A stretch of DNA of 39,637 bases from Bacteroidota bacterium (GTDB lineage Bacteria; Bacteroidota; Bacteroidia; AKYH767-A; JAHEYN01). Numbering within the stretch: position 1 is the stretch's first letter; each line of letters begins with the position of its first letter. Below the pieces are notes generated by a model. The model worked only from the letters and a program-made list of their open reading frames with translations. It ran no database searches and was not told the origin of the DNA. The translations under genes were made by a program, and so were the position numbers. The DNA lies in assembly GCA_023251555.1 (NCBI GenBank), contig JAHEYN010000024.1, positions 1-39,637 on the forward strand, in the 5' to 3' direction. Shown piece by piece: positions 17,156 to 25,879 of this stretch.

Positions 17156-18370
17156 ATGAACCGGAACTGGGTGCGTGTGGCTTTGTTATATCTTTTCATC
17201 GTTGCGGTTGCAGGGGCTTTTATGAGATTTATGCTGTGGCGCGGGTCAGGGTTGAATTTCAAATATATTTTACATTTTCACTCCCATATAGCTTTCCTCG
17301 GATGGGTATTCAATGCCTTGTTTGCATTGCTGGTGTTTTCTTTTCTTGATAATTCGAAGCATACATTAAACCCATACCGCAGGCTCTTTCTGCTTTTTCA
17401 GGTGGCTGATGCAGGAATGATGATCAGTTTCCCGGTGCAGGGATACGGCCTGTATTCGATAACATTTTCAACACTTCATGTGTTGCTTTCATACTGGTTC
17501 ATGTGGCAGTTCATGAGGGATATGCGTCATGCAGATGAAAAAAGATCGGATATCTCCCGTTCCTTCCTGGGGGCAGGTTTTTTCTTTATGGCTTTTTCCA
17601 CCCTCGGTTTGTTTGCGATGCCCCCCGTGATGATCCGGGGTGGGGCCGGTTCCCCCCTTTATTATAATATTGTGTATTTCTATATGCACTTCCAGTTCAA
17701 CGGCTGGTTTACTTTTGCCCTGCTGGGTTTGTTTTTCAGGCTTGCAGAAAGTAAAGGAATTCTTTTCAGTGCAAAAGCCTTGCGGCTGTTTTATAAACTT
17801 ATGCTCTATAGCTGTGTGCCGGCTTATTGTCTTTCGCTTCTGTGGATGAATCCTCCGGCTTACATCTATTTTCTGGCAGGTGCGGCATCAGTTATGCAGC
17901 TGGTTGCCGCGGGAATTTTTCTTTACCAGGTTTTTATGGTGAGAAGATCCCGGGGGATCTTCTTCAGCCGGGCTGAGAGGATGCTCTTATGGGTGGCGCT
18001 CTTCTCGTTTTTACTGAAAGATATTATGCAGGCGGCAGCTTCTGTCCCTGCAGCCGCTGCATGGGCTTTCCACTCACGGAATATTGTCATCGCTTTTCTT
18101 CATTTGATTCTGCTGGGAAGTATAAGCACCCTCCTTCTTGTAATGCTCTCACACCTGGGAGGCCTGAAAATGGGAAGCAAAATTTCCTATGCAGGGCTCA
18201 TTGCTTTTCTTTCAGGCTTTGTGCTCAGCGAGCTGCTTTTGTTCACCGGAGAATTCATTTCATTGTATGCTGATGTTCCGCTTTGCCTGTTTCTTCTGAG
18301 TTTGCTCATGCCACTGGGTACAGGGTTGATTTTTCTGAAAAATATTTATCCCGTCCGCATCGGCGTATAA
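17156..18370 (+). CDS. Histidine-rich polytopic membrane protein, heme-copper-oxidase-I/NnrS-like
   Basis: A 404-residue inner-membrane protein with about 11-12 hydrophobic helices. Histidines lie inside or next to helices at 40, 42, 44 (HFHSHIAFLGW), 108, 178 (YFYMHFQFNGW), 306, 316 (FLHLILLGSIS) and 333. This arrangement resembles subunit I of heme-copper oxidases and NnrS, which bind heme or copper. Assignment to a named family is uncertain. Nearby genes for RIC and a cytochrome c on the same strand fit a role in nitrosative stress or respiration. It is divergent from the serine operon. Confidence 0.6.
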   Translation: MNRNWVRVALLYLFIVAVAGAFMRFMLWRGSGLNFKYILHFHSHIAFLGWVFNALFALLVFSFLDNSKHTLNPYRRLFLLFQVADAGMMISFPVQGYGLYSITFSTLHVLLSYWFMWQFMRDMRHADEKRSDISRSFLGAGFFFMAFSTLGLFAMPPVMIRGGAGSPLYYNIVYFYMHFQFNGWFTFALLGLFFRLAESKGILFSAKALRLFYKLMLYSCVPAYCLSLLWMNPPAYIYFLAGAASVMQLVAAGIFLYQVFMVRRSRGIFFSRAERMLLWVALFSFLLKDIMQAAASVPAAAAWAFHSRNIVIAFLHLILLGSISTLLLVMLSHLGGLKMGSKISYAGLIAFLSGFVLSELLLFTGEFISLYADVPLCLFLLSLLMPLGTGLIFLKNIYPVRIGV

Positions 18371-18500
18371 GCCGGATTTCCCCGTCTGCAGCCTGTTTCC
18401 GGCAAATGGCGTATGACGGAAGTCATAGTTTAAATATCCTATTAATGACTATTTTGTTTAAAACCATGAAGCGGTTTTTAAAGAGATAATAATATTCCTC

Positions 18501-19538
18501 ATGAACGCCGAATCAATGATAAGAGACCTGGAAGAGAAGGGATTTGTGGAGGAAGAACTCCCTGCAGGCACTGATCTCCGCGGGGAAATTCTCAGGATGA
18601 AGAAGGAGAAAAATGCTGTCATCCTTGCCCATTATTACCAGCGCCCTGAGATCCAGGATATTGCCGACTTTGTGGGCGACAGCCTCGGGCTTTCAAGGCA
18701 GGCCGCAGGCACAGATGCGGATATTATTTTATTTGCCGGGGTTCATTTTATGGCCGAGACGGCCAAAATTCTTAATCCTTCGAGGAAAGTCCTGATACCC
18801 GACCTCAGGGCCGGATGCTCGCTTGAGTCATCGTGCCCCCCGGATAAATTCAGGGATTTTATCTCCCGCCACCCGGGGCACACTGTTGTTACATACATCA
18901 ATTGTTCTGCAGAAGTGAAAGCCATGAGCGATATTATCTGCACCTCTTCCAATGCAGCACAGGTGGTTGCTTCCATTGAACCGGGAATACCGGTCATTTT
19001 TGCTCCTGACCATAACCTTGGGAAATATGTGATGAAAAAAACCGGCAGGCAGATGTTTTTGTGGAACGGGCAATGTGATGTGCATGAAGCTTTTTCCATG
19101 GATAAGATTAACGCACTGAGAAAAATATATCCATCTGCAAAATTTATTGCTCATCCCGAATCGGAAGAGAAGCTGCTTGAACAGGCCGTATTTATTGGCT
19201 CCACTTCTGCGCTGATTGGCTTTGTAAAAAAAGATCCATCGGATGTTTTTATCGTCGCCACCGAAGCAGGGATCCTTCACCAGATGAGGAAGGAAGTAAC
19301 CGGTAAAAAACTGATAGCCGCTCCCGCTTATGAAAACAATACCTGCGCATGCAGCGAGTGCAGTTTCATGAAGCTCAACACCATGGAGAAAATATATACG
19401 ACACTGAAATACGAAATCCCTGAAATAATTATTCCTGAGCCGATCCGCCTCAGGGCTTTGCTCCCTCTTCAGCGTATGATGCAGGTTTCGGAACAGCCGG
19501 GTTTATCCGTTGCCCCCGCCTCCCATGCCGCAAACTGA
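18501..19538 (+). CDS. nadA: Quinolinate synthase NadA
   Basis: A 345-residue [4Fe-4S] enzyme that condenses iminoaspartate with dihydroxyacetone phosphate to quinolinate. The likely cluster cysteines are Cys106 (DLRAGCSLE), Cys192 (WNGQCDVHEAF) and Cys287 (CSFMKLN). The substrate region ILAHYYQRPEIQDIAD is present. Its end overlaps the nadB start by 14 bases, so NadA and NadB are made together. The cluster is oxygen- and NO-sensitive in this family, and a RIC repair gene follows nadB. Confidence 0.96.
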   Translation: MNAESMIRDLEEKGFVEEELPAGTDLRGEILRMKKEKNAVILAHYYQRPEIQDIADFVGDSLGLSRQAAGTDADIILFAGVHFMAETAKILNPSRKVLIPDLRAGCSLESSCPPDKFRDFISRHPGHTVVTYINCSAEVKAMSDIICTSSNAAQVVASIEPGIPVIFAPDHNLGKYVMKKTGRQMFLWNGQCDVHEAFSMDKINALRKIYPSAKFIAHPESEEKLLEQAVFIGSTSALIGFVKKDPSDVFIVATEAGILHQMRKEVTGKKLIAAPAYENNTCACSECSFMKLNTMEKIYTTLKYEIPEIIIPEPIRLRALLPLQRMMQVSEQPGLSVAPASHAAN

Positions 19539-21108
19539 TTTTCTCGTCATAGGTTCGGGTATTGCCGGTCTTTCTTTTGCCCTCAAAACTGCCCGGGCAG
19601 TACAGGATGCCAGGGTTATAGTTGTAACAAAAGCCGACGAGGATGAGTCTAACACCAAGTATGCCCAGGGAGGTATTGCTGTTGCGCTGAATACCTTTTC
19701 CGATTCATTTGAAAACCATGTTGCTGATACGCTTCTCGCCGGCGACGGGCTGTGTAACCGGGAGATCGTTGAGATGGTCGTCAGGGAAGGCCCTATGAGA
19801 CTCGACGAAATCGTTGGAATGGGAGCGGATTTTGATAAAGATTCACGCGGCGATTATGCTTTGGGCAAAGAAGGCGGACATTCTGCAAACAGGATTGTTC
19901 ATCATAAGGATGCAACGGGGCTGGAGATTGAAAAGACATTGCTCGCAAGACTGAGGCTGACCCCCAATATTGAAATATTGTCTCATCATTTTGCAGTGGA
20001 CCTTATTACGGAGCATCATCTCAAAGGTACCACCCGGAAGTGGAATGCCTCCCCGGCAACCTGTTTCGGAGCTTATGTCCTTGACCTCCGCAGCGGACAG
20101 GTTGAGAAAATCCTTTCGAGGGTTACCCTGCTCGCATCGGGCGGACTGGGGCAGATATACAGGAATACCACCAACCCTCTCATTGCCACCGGCGACGGTA
20201 TTGCCATGGCGCACAGGGCAGGAGCTGAAATCCGCAACATGGAGTTTATACAATTTCATCCTACTTCCCTGTTTCACCCCGGCGATAATCCTTCTTTTCT
20301 TATCTCGGAAGCAGTCAGAGGCTTCGGAGCCCTCCTCAGGACAAAGGACGGGAAGCGCTTTATGGCACGATATGATGAAAGAGGAGAGCTGGCCTCCCGC
20401 GACATAGTCGCCAGAGCTATTGATTACGAAATGAAAGTGAACGGGGATGAATACGTATACCTTGACCTCCGGCATCTTGACAATGACACTTTTGCTGCAC
20501 ATTTTCCCACCATACGTGAAAAATGCCTTTCCCTGGGAATCAGGACTGACAGGGACATGATTCCTGTTGTTCCTGCCGCACATTACCTCTGCGGGGGCAT
20601 CTCGGTTGATGATCACGGGAGAACAACCATTACAAACCTTTATGCCTGCGGGGAGTGCTCCTCTACAGGCCTTCATGGGGCGAACAGGCTGGCGTCCAAT
20701 TCCCTTCTTGAGGCGCTTGTTTTTTCCCATCATTGCTATACTGATGCGGTAAAAAGAATAAATACCGTGAGCCTTCCCGCCGGGATACCTGAATGGAGCC
20801 GCGAAGGCACTTCTGCAGCCAGGGAGCACATCCTTACCATGCACAACAGGAAAGAACTCCGTGATACCATGAGCGACTATGTCGGTATAGTGCGCTCTGA
20901 TGAGCGCCTCGGGCTCGCGTTGAAAAGAATAGAGATTCTTGATAAAGAAGCATATGATATATACAGAAATACCATCCTTTCCATTGCTGTGTGCGAACTC
21001 AGGAATCTTGTTACAACGGCGGGACTGGTTGTGAAACATTCCCTGGAGAGAAAGGAAAACAGGGGAGTGTTTTATAATGTAAGCCTTGAGAAAACCACAC
21101 ACCGCTGA
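19525..21108 (+). CDS. nadB: L-aspartate oxidase NadB
   Basis: A 527-residue flavoprotein of the succinate dehydrogenase/fumarate reductase superfamily. It oxidises L-aspartate to iminoaspartate for NadA. The FAD-binding GSGIAG is at residues 10-15; KYAQGGIAVAL, FIQFHPTSLFHP and the FAD-contacting HGANRLASNSLLEALV follow in family order. SRDIVARAID carries the active-site arginine. The ATG at 19525 gives the normal N-terminus MPQTDFLVIG; a TTG at 19510 would add only a proline-rich stub. It is coupled to nadA by overlap. Confidence 0.96.
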   Translation: MPQTDFLVIGSGIAGLSFALKTARAVQDARVIVVTKADEDESNTKYAQGGIAVALNTFSDSFENHVADTLLAGDGLCNREIVEMVVREGPMRLDEIVGMGADFDKDSRGDYALGKEGGHSANRIVHHKDATGLEIEKTLLARLRLTPNIEILSHHFAVDLITEHHLKGTTRKWNASPATCFGAYVLDLRSGQVEKILSRVTLLASGGLGQIYRNTTNPLIATGDGIAMAHRAGAEIRNMEFIQFHPTSLFHPGDNPSFLISEAVRGFGALLRTKDGKRFMARYDERGELASRDIVARAIDYEMKVNGDEYVYLDLRHLDNDTFAAHFPTIREKCLSLGIRTDRDMIPVVPAAHYLCGGISVDDHGRTTITNLYACGECSSTGLHGANRLASNSLLEALVFSHHCYTDAVKRINTVSLPAGIPEWSREGTSAAREHILTMHNRKELRDTMSDYVGIVRSDERLGLALKRIEILDKEAYDIYRNTILSIAVCELRNLVTTAGLVVKHSLERKENRGVFYNVSLEKTTHR

Positions 21109-21176
21109 TCAGGCGTTTCAGAACATGAAATCTAAAACCTCCGCATCAGATTTCTCCATTTTCCCCTGAAACCTGA
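21109..21176 (+). terminator. Weak stem-loop after nadAB
   Basis: TCAGGCGTTTCAG (21109-21121), directly after the nadB stop, pairs with CTGAAACCTGA (21166-21176) apart from a 2-base bulge. The loop is 44 bases and no U-tract follows, so it is a poor intrinsic terminator. It may be an RNA 3'-end structure. Confidence 0.25.
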
Positions 21177-21210
21177 TTTATATCATTTTGCAGCTATGGA
21201 GTCCTGTATA

Positions 21211-21285
21211 CTTTTAATCTGCCTTCGCGTTCCGCTACGGCGGGCAAGACGGTCGGGGGTTTGTCCCCGGATTATTACCAATTTA
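21211..21285. repeat. Dispersed hairpin repeat, copy B
   Basis: Same element as at 11559-11620, with its core in the same orientation (21219-21243: CTGCC, TTC, GCG, TTC, CGC, TAC, GGCGG). The second hairpin differs (CGGGG...CCCCG, 21254-21269), and the conserved ATTATTACCA end follows. It lies between nadB and the RIC gene. Confidence 0.75.
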
Positions 21286-21298
21286 TATAAAAATTGAA

Positions 21299-22252
21299 AT
21301 GGAAACTGTTGAAACTTTAGATGTAACGAGGATAGAACCCCGTCTTAAGCATCCTTCGATCTTTAAAAAATTTGATAGCCTGCCTGCGGAAAATTCATTC
21401 ATCATCAGCAATGATCATGATCCCATGCCTTTGTATTACCAGATGCTGGCTGAAAGGGGAAACACTTTTACATGGGAGTACATTGAGAAAGGGCCTTTAA
21501 CCTGGAAAGTAAAAATTTCTAAGCTCGGCGGAATCCTTCCCGAACCTACTATAGGCGAACTTGTTGCCGAAGACTACAGGAAAGCCGAGATTTTTAAAAA
21601 GTATGGTATTGACTTTTGCTGCGGCGGGAAAAAAACACTCAGCAAGGCTTGCGAAGAAAAGGGAATTAATGTGTTGCATATACAGGAAGATCTGAAGCAG
21701 GCAGGTCAACACCATTCTGTGCCTTCCGAAGATTTTAACAGTTTTGATGCGGGTTTCCTCTCGGAGTATATATTGAATACGCATCACAGGTATGTAAAAA
21801 ATGCCATCCCTCTTATTTCAGATTTTGTAAATAAGGTGGCGAGGGTTCATGGCGACAGGCACCCGGAGGCGGTTGGGATTGCAAAGATCTGGGGCGATGT
21901 GGTACAGGAGCTTAGCGGGCATATGATGAAAGAAGAAAATATTTTGTTCCCTTATATTATGCATTTGTCTGATGCGAAGAAAAAAGGAATTCCTGCAGAT
22001 TTCCCCCCGTTTGGAACTGTCGCTAACCCCATCCGTGCTATGGAGCATGAGCATGATGTGGTAGGAGACCTGATGAAAAGGATCAATAAATTATCTTCGG
22101 GATATACAATCCCGGAGGATTCATGCACTACCTTCCGGCTCTCATACCTTAAGCTGCATGAATTCGAGGAAGATCTTCACCGCCATATCCATCTTGAAAA
22201 CAATATTCTTTTTCCCAAAGCCGTGGAGCTGGAAAGGGAATTAGTGAAATAA
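21299..22252 (+). CDS. Iron-sulfur cluster repair protein RIC/ScdA with N-terminal DUF2249-like domain
   Basis: A 317-residue three-part protein. Residues about 1-78 form a DUF2249-like domain (NDHDPMPLYYQML, 38-50). Residues about 82-128 form the ScdA_N domain with the DFCCGG pair (Cys107, Cys108). From about 150 comes a hemerythrin-type four-helix bundle with di-iron ligands in NTHHRYV, HMMKEENILFP, MEHEHD and HRHIHLENNILFP. RIC proteins release or restore iron to repair Fe-S clusters damaged by NO or oxidants. NadA upstream is a plausible client. It probably shares regulation with the cytochrome c 39 bases downstream. Confidence 0.9.
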   Translation: METVETLDVTRIEPRLKHPSIFKKFDSLPAENSFIISNDHDPMPLYYQMLAERGNTFTWEYIEKGPLTWKVKISKLGGILPEPTIGELVAEDYRKAEIFKKYGIDFCCGGKKTLSKACEEKGINVLHIQEDLKQAGQHHSVPSEDFNSFDAGFLSEYILNTHHRYVKNAIPLISDFVNKVARVHGDRHPEAVGIAKIWGDVVQELSGHMMKEENILFPYIMHLSDAKKKGIPADFPPFGTVANPIRAMEHEHDVVGDLMKRINKLSSGYTIPEDSCTTFRLSYLKLHEFEEDLHRHIHLENNILFPKAVELERELVK

Positions 22253-22291
22253 TAACAGATATTTATTTATAATTATTAAAAAAGTAAGTTT

Positions 22292-22849
22292 ATGAAAATC
22301 ATGAAAACTCTTGCACTTCTGTCGTTTGTAATCATTTCATCGGGGATTGTTTACGCTCAGGATGGAGAAAGTGTCTTTAAATCCAACTGTGCCGCCTGCC
22401 ATACTGTTGGGAGAGGAAAACTTGTAGGCCCTGACCTGGCCGGCATTGACTCAAGGCGTTCGGAAATGTGGCTGGTAAAATGGATAAAATCTTCCCAGCA
22501 ACTGGTAAAATCCGGTGATAAGGATGCAGCAGATGTATTTGAACAGAACAATAAAATTGTCATGCCCGACATGAGCCTGAGCGAAGGCGAAATAAAATCA
22601 CTTTTAGCCTATGTGAAGCAAGCAGGAAGCGCATCTGCAGCGGTACCTGCACCTGCACCCAAAGAGGCCGTAAACACAACAATTGCTGCATCTGCCGGGC
22701 AGGATTCCTCATCCTCCTTCAGTTCGCCGGGAGGAATGGAGTATTTCCTTATAGCCCTCGTTTGCATACTTTTCTTTGTGATACTGGGTTTGTCACGGGT
22801 AGTTAAGACCTTGTCCGCAGAATTGGCAAAGGTATCTCAGGGTAAATAA
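22292..22849 (+). CDS. Membrane-anchored c-type cytochrome
   Basis: A 185-residue exported protein: signal peptide (about 1-22, ending VYAQ), a mono-heme class I cytochrome domain with CAACH (Cys33, Cys36, His37) and a likely axial Met in IVMPDMSLSE (Met90 or Met93), then an Ala/Pro/Ser-rich linker (about 111-145). A single C-terminal helix (about 149-169) should anchor it in the inner membrane with the heme outside. It should carry electrons between respiratory complexes. The position after RIC and near the histidine-rich membrane protein suggests a linked respiratory role, but the partner is unknown. Confidence 0.88.
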   Translation: MKIMKTLALLSFVIISSGIVYAQDGESVFKSNCAACHTVGRGKLVGPDLAGIDSRRSEMWLVKWIKSSQQLVKSGDKDAADVFEQNNKIVMPDMSLSEGEIKSLLAYVKQAGSASAAVPAPAPKEAVNTTIAASAGQDSSSSFSSPGGMEYFLIALVCILFFVILGLSRVVKTLSAELAKVSQGK

Positions 22850-22900
22850 ACACGACCCGGGAGGTTCAGGCTCTTTTAAAAATACTTTTTAAGATGAGTT

Positions 22901-24037
22901 TTACTCAAAATAACTGAGCGTAGAAAATCCTCCCGAGCGCAGGAACTTATCTTTCTTCATGAGATGAAGATCTGAAAGCGTCATCTCGCGAACCATCCCC
23001 TGGAGATCATATCTCGGTTTCCACCCAAGCAGTTTTCTCGCCTTGGAAGCATCTCCTATAAGGAGGTCCACCTCGGTGGGCCTGAAATACTTTTTGTCAA
23101 CTTTAACCACTACATCTCCTGTATGCAGGTTGGGATTGCTGATTTGCAGCCGCGACTGTATCGCCTTATCAATCTTTTTTACGAAGCCTACTTCTTTTTC
23201 GTCCTTTCCCCGGAAGTCCAGTTCAATGCCTAATTCTTCGAACGACATTTTCACAAAATTCCTTACGCTGGTGGTTTTTCCCGTGGCAATCACAAAATCA
23301 TCCGGCTGGTTGTGCTGGAGAATGAGCCACATAGCTTCCACATAGTCCTTCGCATGCCCCCAGTCGCGTTTTGCATTCAGGTTGCCGAGGTATAATTTGT
23401 CCTGCAAACCCACTGCAATTTTTGCAGCGGCCCTCGTGATTTTCCTGGTAACGAATGTTTCCCCGCGGATGGGGCTTTCGTGGTTAAACAATATGCCATT
23501 GCTGGCAAACATTTTATATGCTTCTCTGTAATTTACCGTGATCCAGTAGCCGTACATTTTAGCAACGGCGTAGGGAGATCTCGGATAAAAAGGAGTTTTT
23601 TCGCTCTGAGGTGTTTCCTGCACCAGGCCGTATAATTCAGAAGTGGAGGCCTGGTATATTTTTACTTTTTTTGCGAGATCAAGCATACGGACAGCCTCAA
23701 GGATCCGGAGGGTGCCAATGCCATCTGCATTGGCAGTGTATTCGGGTGTTTCAAAACTCACATGCACATGGCTCATGGCAGCCAGGTTGTATATCTCATC
23801 CGGCTTTACTTCCTGGATGATGCGGATAAGGTTCGTGGAGTCGGTGAGATCCCCGTAATGTAATTTGAGATGCAGATTTTTTTCGTGCGGGTCCTGGTAA
23901 AGGTGGTCAATCCTGTCGGTATTGAAAAGGGAACTCCTGCGCTTGATACCATGGACGAAATACCCTTTCTTCAGCAGAAACTCTGCGAGGTAAGCCCCGT
24001 CTTGTCCTGTGATTCCTGTGATGAGTGCAACTTTCAT
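22901..24037 (-). CDS. gmd: GDP-mannose 4,6-dehydratase
   Basis: A 378-residue short-chain dehydrogenase/reductase of the extended type that converts GDP-mannose to GDP-4-keto-6-deoxymannose, the precursor of GDP-fucose and related sugars for surface glycans. The NADP-binding [13 protein letters not shown] is at residues 7-19, the active-site Thr and Glu are in QASTSELYG, and the YxxxK pair is in [26 protein letters not shown] is diagnostic. The usual partner fcl is not adjacent. It is convergent with the cytochrome c gene. Confidence 0.95.
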   Translation of the reverse strand: MKVALITGITGQDGAYLAEFLLKKGYFVHGIKRRSSLFNTDRIDHLYQDPHEKNLHLKLHYGDLTDSTNLIRIIQEVKPDEIYNLAAMSHVHVSFETPEYTANADGIGTLRILEAVRMLDLAKKVKIYQASTSELYGLVQETPQSEKTPFYPRSPYAVAKMYGYWITVNYREAYKMFASNGILFNHESPIRGETFVTRKITRAAAKIAVGLQDKLYLGNLNAKRDWGHAKDYVEAMWLILQHNQPDDFVIATGKTTSVRNFVKMSFEELGIELDFRGKDEKEVGFVKKIDKAIQSRLQISNPNLHTGDVVVKVDKKYFRPTEVDLLIGDASKARKLLGWKPRYDLQGMVREMTLSDLHLMKKDKFLRSGGFSTLSYFE

Positions 24038-24054
24038 AAATCTGTATTGTTCCG

Positions 24055-24062
24055 CAAAGATA
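24055..24062 (-). promoter_or_regulatory. -7 promoter element for gmd
   Basis: The minus strand reads TATCTTTG (TAnnTTTG), 17 bases before the gmd ATG. No convincing -33 element is seen. Confidence 0.4.
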
Positions 24063-24130
24063 TTAATAATCGCTTTATTTTTGTTTTATGCCATACATGG
24101 AAATGTGCCACGCAGCCGCTATTGGAGGTT

Positions 24131-25708
24131 TTATACAGCGGCATTTTCATTCCCGGGTGATGCATTTATGCCTGCATAGCCCCTCCGTATTATTTTTTCT
24201 TTCACAATTTCTGCAAACGGGCGGTTTTCAATTTTGCTTTCCAGCCAGGAAATAAAATCGAAATAATTGAGGGCTTTTCCTTCGTAGCTGTCGCGCGAAA
24301 TTGCTGTCAGCCGGTCTCTCAGGCCGCGGAAAGCCACTGTAAGTTCCTGCGTTGAAACATTTCGGGACAGGCGTTTCCTGATGAAATCGAGAATAATCAG
24401 TTCGAATTTATATAGCCGCTTTTTCCCGGCAAGATACCTGTAGGTTGATTTTACAAAGTATTCAAGTGCGTCAGTTTGATTTAATTCATATAATAATATA
24501 AGCTGTATGATTTTTGAGAAACTGTAGATGTCAGGCCTCGACTCTTTGTATGACAAATCGTTGAGTATTTTACTGAGCCATAAGGCTGAGTTCCTGTATT
24601 CACCGGCCCCGAAATAAAGATACGATATCCCGAAGTAAAAAATAACAAGATTATGGGAAGGTATTCTGTAGTGCCTTATGCCATCTTCTATTGTTTTTAC
24701 AACAGACAGCCCTTTCCTGTATTCGGCCGTATTAATATAAAGGCTTAGCTCTCTTTCGTATGATATGATGAAAATGAATAGCTGCATTTTGGCTGACCCG
24801 GCAGGTATGCCTCTTATCTTTTCAATAACCTTCCTGCATTCCCGGTACCTGTTAACCAGGTAACAGATATAGTAATAATTAGCAAGTGCAGAGAGGTATT
24901 TGCGGGGATTTTCTTCTATCCGCGCAGGCGATTGCTCTATTAGTCTGACGAGTTGTTGCTGCTTTTCATAACTCTCATGAAGATTCCCGGTGGCGAGGTT
25001 ATACACTCCATGAATATAATAGAAATCCTCCCTCGCATTTTGCGAAAGAGCGTATCCCTCCTTTAAGCATAAAGGGTTTTTAATAAACTTCCTGTAATGC
25101 ATGGCTTCTGCCTTGTTCCGGGCAACGTTGTTAATCCTGTAGTGCCTCAGAATAAGCTGCCTGATGTTCCTGTAGCTTCTTTCATTTCCAAGTTTCCTGA
25201 TGATTTCCTTTTCCTCGCCCGTTAGCTTTCTCAAATCGTTCCCGCTTCCATGTATAACCAATCCTCCCTGCATGAGCTCCTTTTCCCATTCAATACACTC
25301 AAGCACAACGAGGAATTTTTCATGCCCGGCAGCGGATCTTTTCGTTTTATGCAGCAATTTCGCACACTCTTTATAGAGGCCTTTTTCATACAATAGTTCT
25401 ACCTGGCGGAGAGCGCTTTTTAGCGGGGCGTTCAGGCTGTAATGGCAGGACTCGAGGCTTCTCAGTATAAGGCTGCAGAGATAATTTTTTGTAACATGAA
25501 GCTGTTTGCAGAATTTCTCCATGTGGAATTTTTTTCTGATGGCTGCCTCATTATACACCTCCTGCATATCAACAGCATTAAATAATTTTATACAGTTATT
25601 CTCCCTTACGCTGCTGTGAATGGATGCAAACCGTTTAAAGTATCTTTTTTCCGATGGAGTTAAAGACCTGATCAGTCTGAATAAATCTTCAGAAATTGTT
25701 TTTGACAT
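24131..25708 (-). CDS. Large helical hypothetical protein (TPR-like)
   Basis: A 525-residue cytoplasmic protein rich in Tyr, Arg and Leu. There is no signal peptide or membrane helix. It opens with DLFRLIRSLTPSEKRYFKRFA, a start I associate with uncharacterised Bacteroidota proteins. The rest is a chain of paired helices (for example LYEKGLYKECAKLLHKTK, FYFGISYLYFGAGEYRNSA), as in TPR-like solenoids, which usually bind other proteins. No catalytic motif is seen. It is divergent from the secreted propeller gene, and its function is unknown. Confidence 0.7.
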   Translation of the reverse strand: MSKTISEDLFRLIRSLTPSEKRYFKRFASIHSSVRENNCIKLFNAVDMQEVYNEAAIRKKFHMEKFCKQLHVTKNYLCSLILRSLESCHYSLNAPLKSALRQVELLYEKGLYKECAKLLHKTKRSAAGHEKFLVVLECIEWEKELMQGGLVIHGSGNDLRKLTGEEKEIIRKLGNERSYRNIRQLILRHYRINNVARNKAEAMHYRKFIKNPLCLKEGYALSQNAREDFYYIHGVYNLATGNLHESYEKQQQLVRLIEQSPARIEENPRKYLSALANYYYICYLVNRYRECRKVIEKIRGIPAGSAKMQLFIFIISYERELSLYINTAEYRKGLSVVKTIEDGIRHYRIPSHNLVIFYFGISYLYFGAGEYRNSALWLSKILNDLSYKESRPDIYSFSKIIQLILLYELNQTDALEYFVKSTYRYLAGKKRLYKFELIILDFIRKRLSRNVSTQELTVAFRGLRDRLTAISRDSYEGKALNYFDFISWLESKIENRPFAEIVKEKIIRRGYAGINASPGNENAAV

Positions 25709-25879
25709 TTACAATATGAATAAATAAAATGTATCCATAATCTTAAATAATATAATTTTAACAAAAAATTATTATTTTGCAGTGAAGTTAGATATTTACA
25801 TTAAAAATAAAAATAGTTTGTTATTATTCATCACTAAGTAACATCTTTGCTTTACTGTCAGAACAAAAAATCAATAAAT

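Noticed and set aside
19843-21102. A 419-codon open frame opposite nadB
   Set aside because: It is antisense to a clear L-aspartate oxidase, has Cys- and Gly-rich composition without domain patterns, and is explained by the codon bias of nadB. The same holds for the frame opposite sucA (9390-10445) and the one opposite the SBBP repeats (25871-26830).
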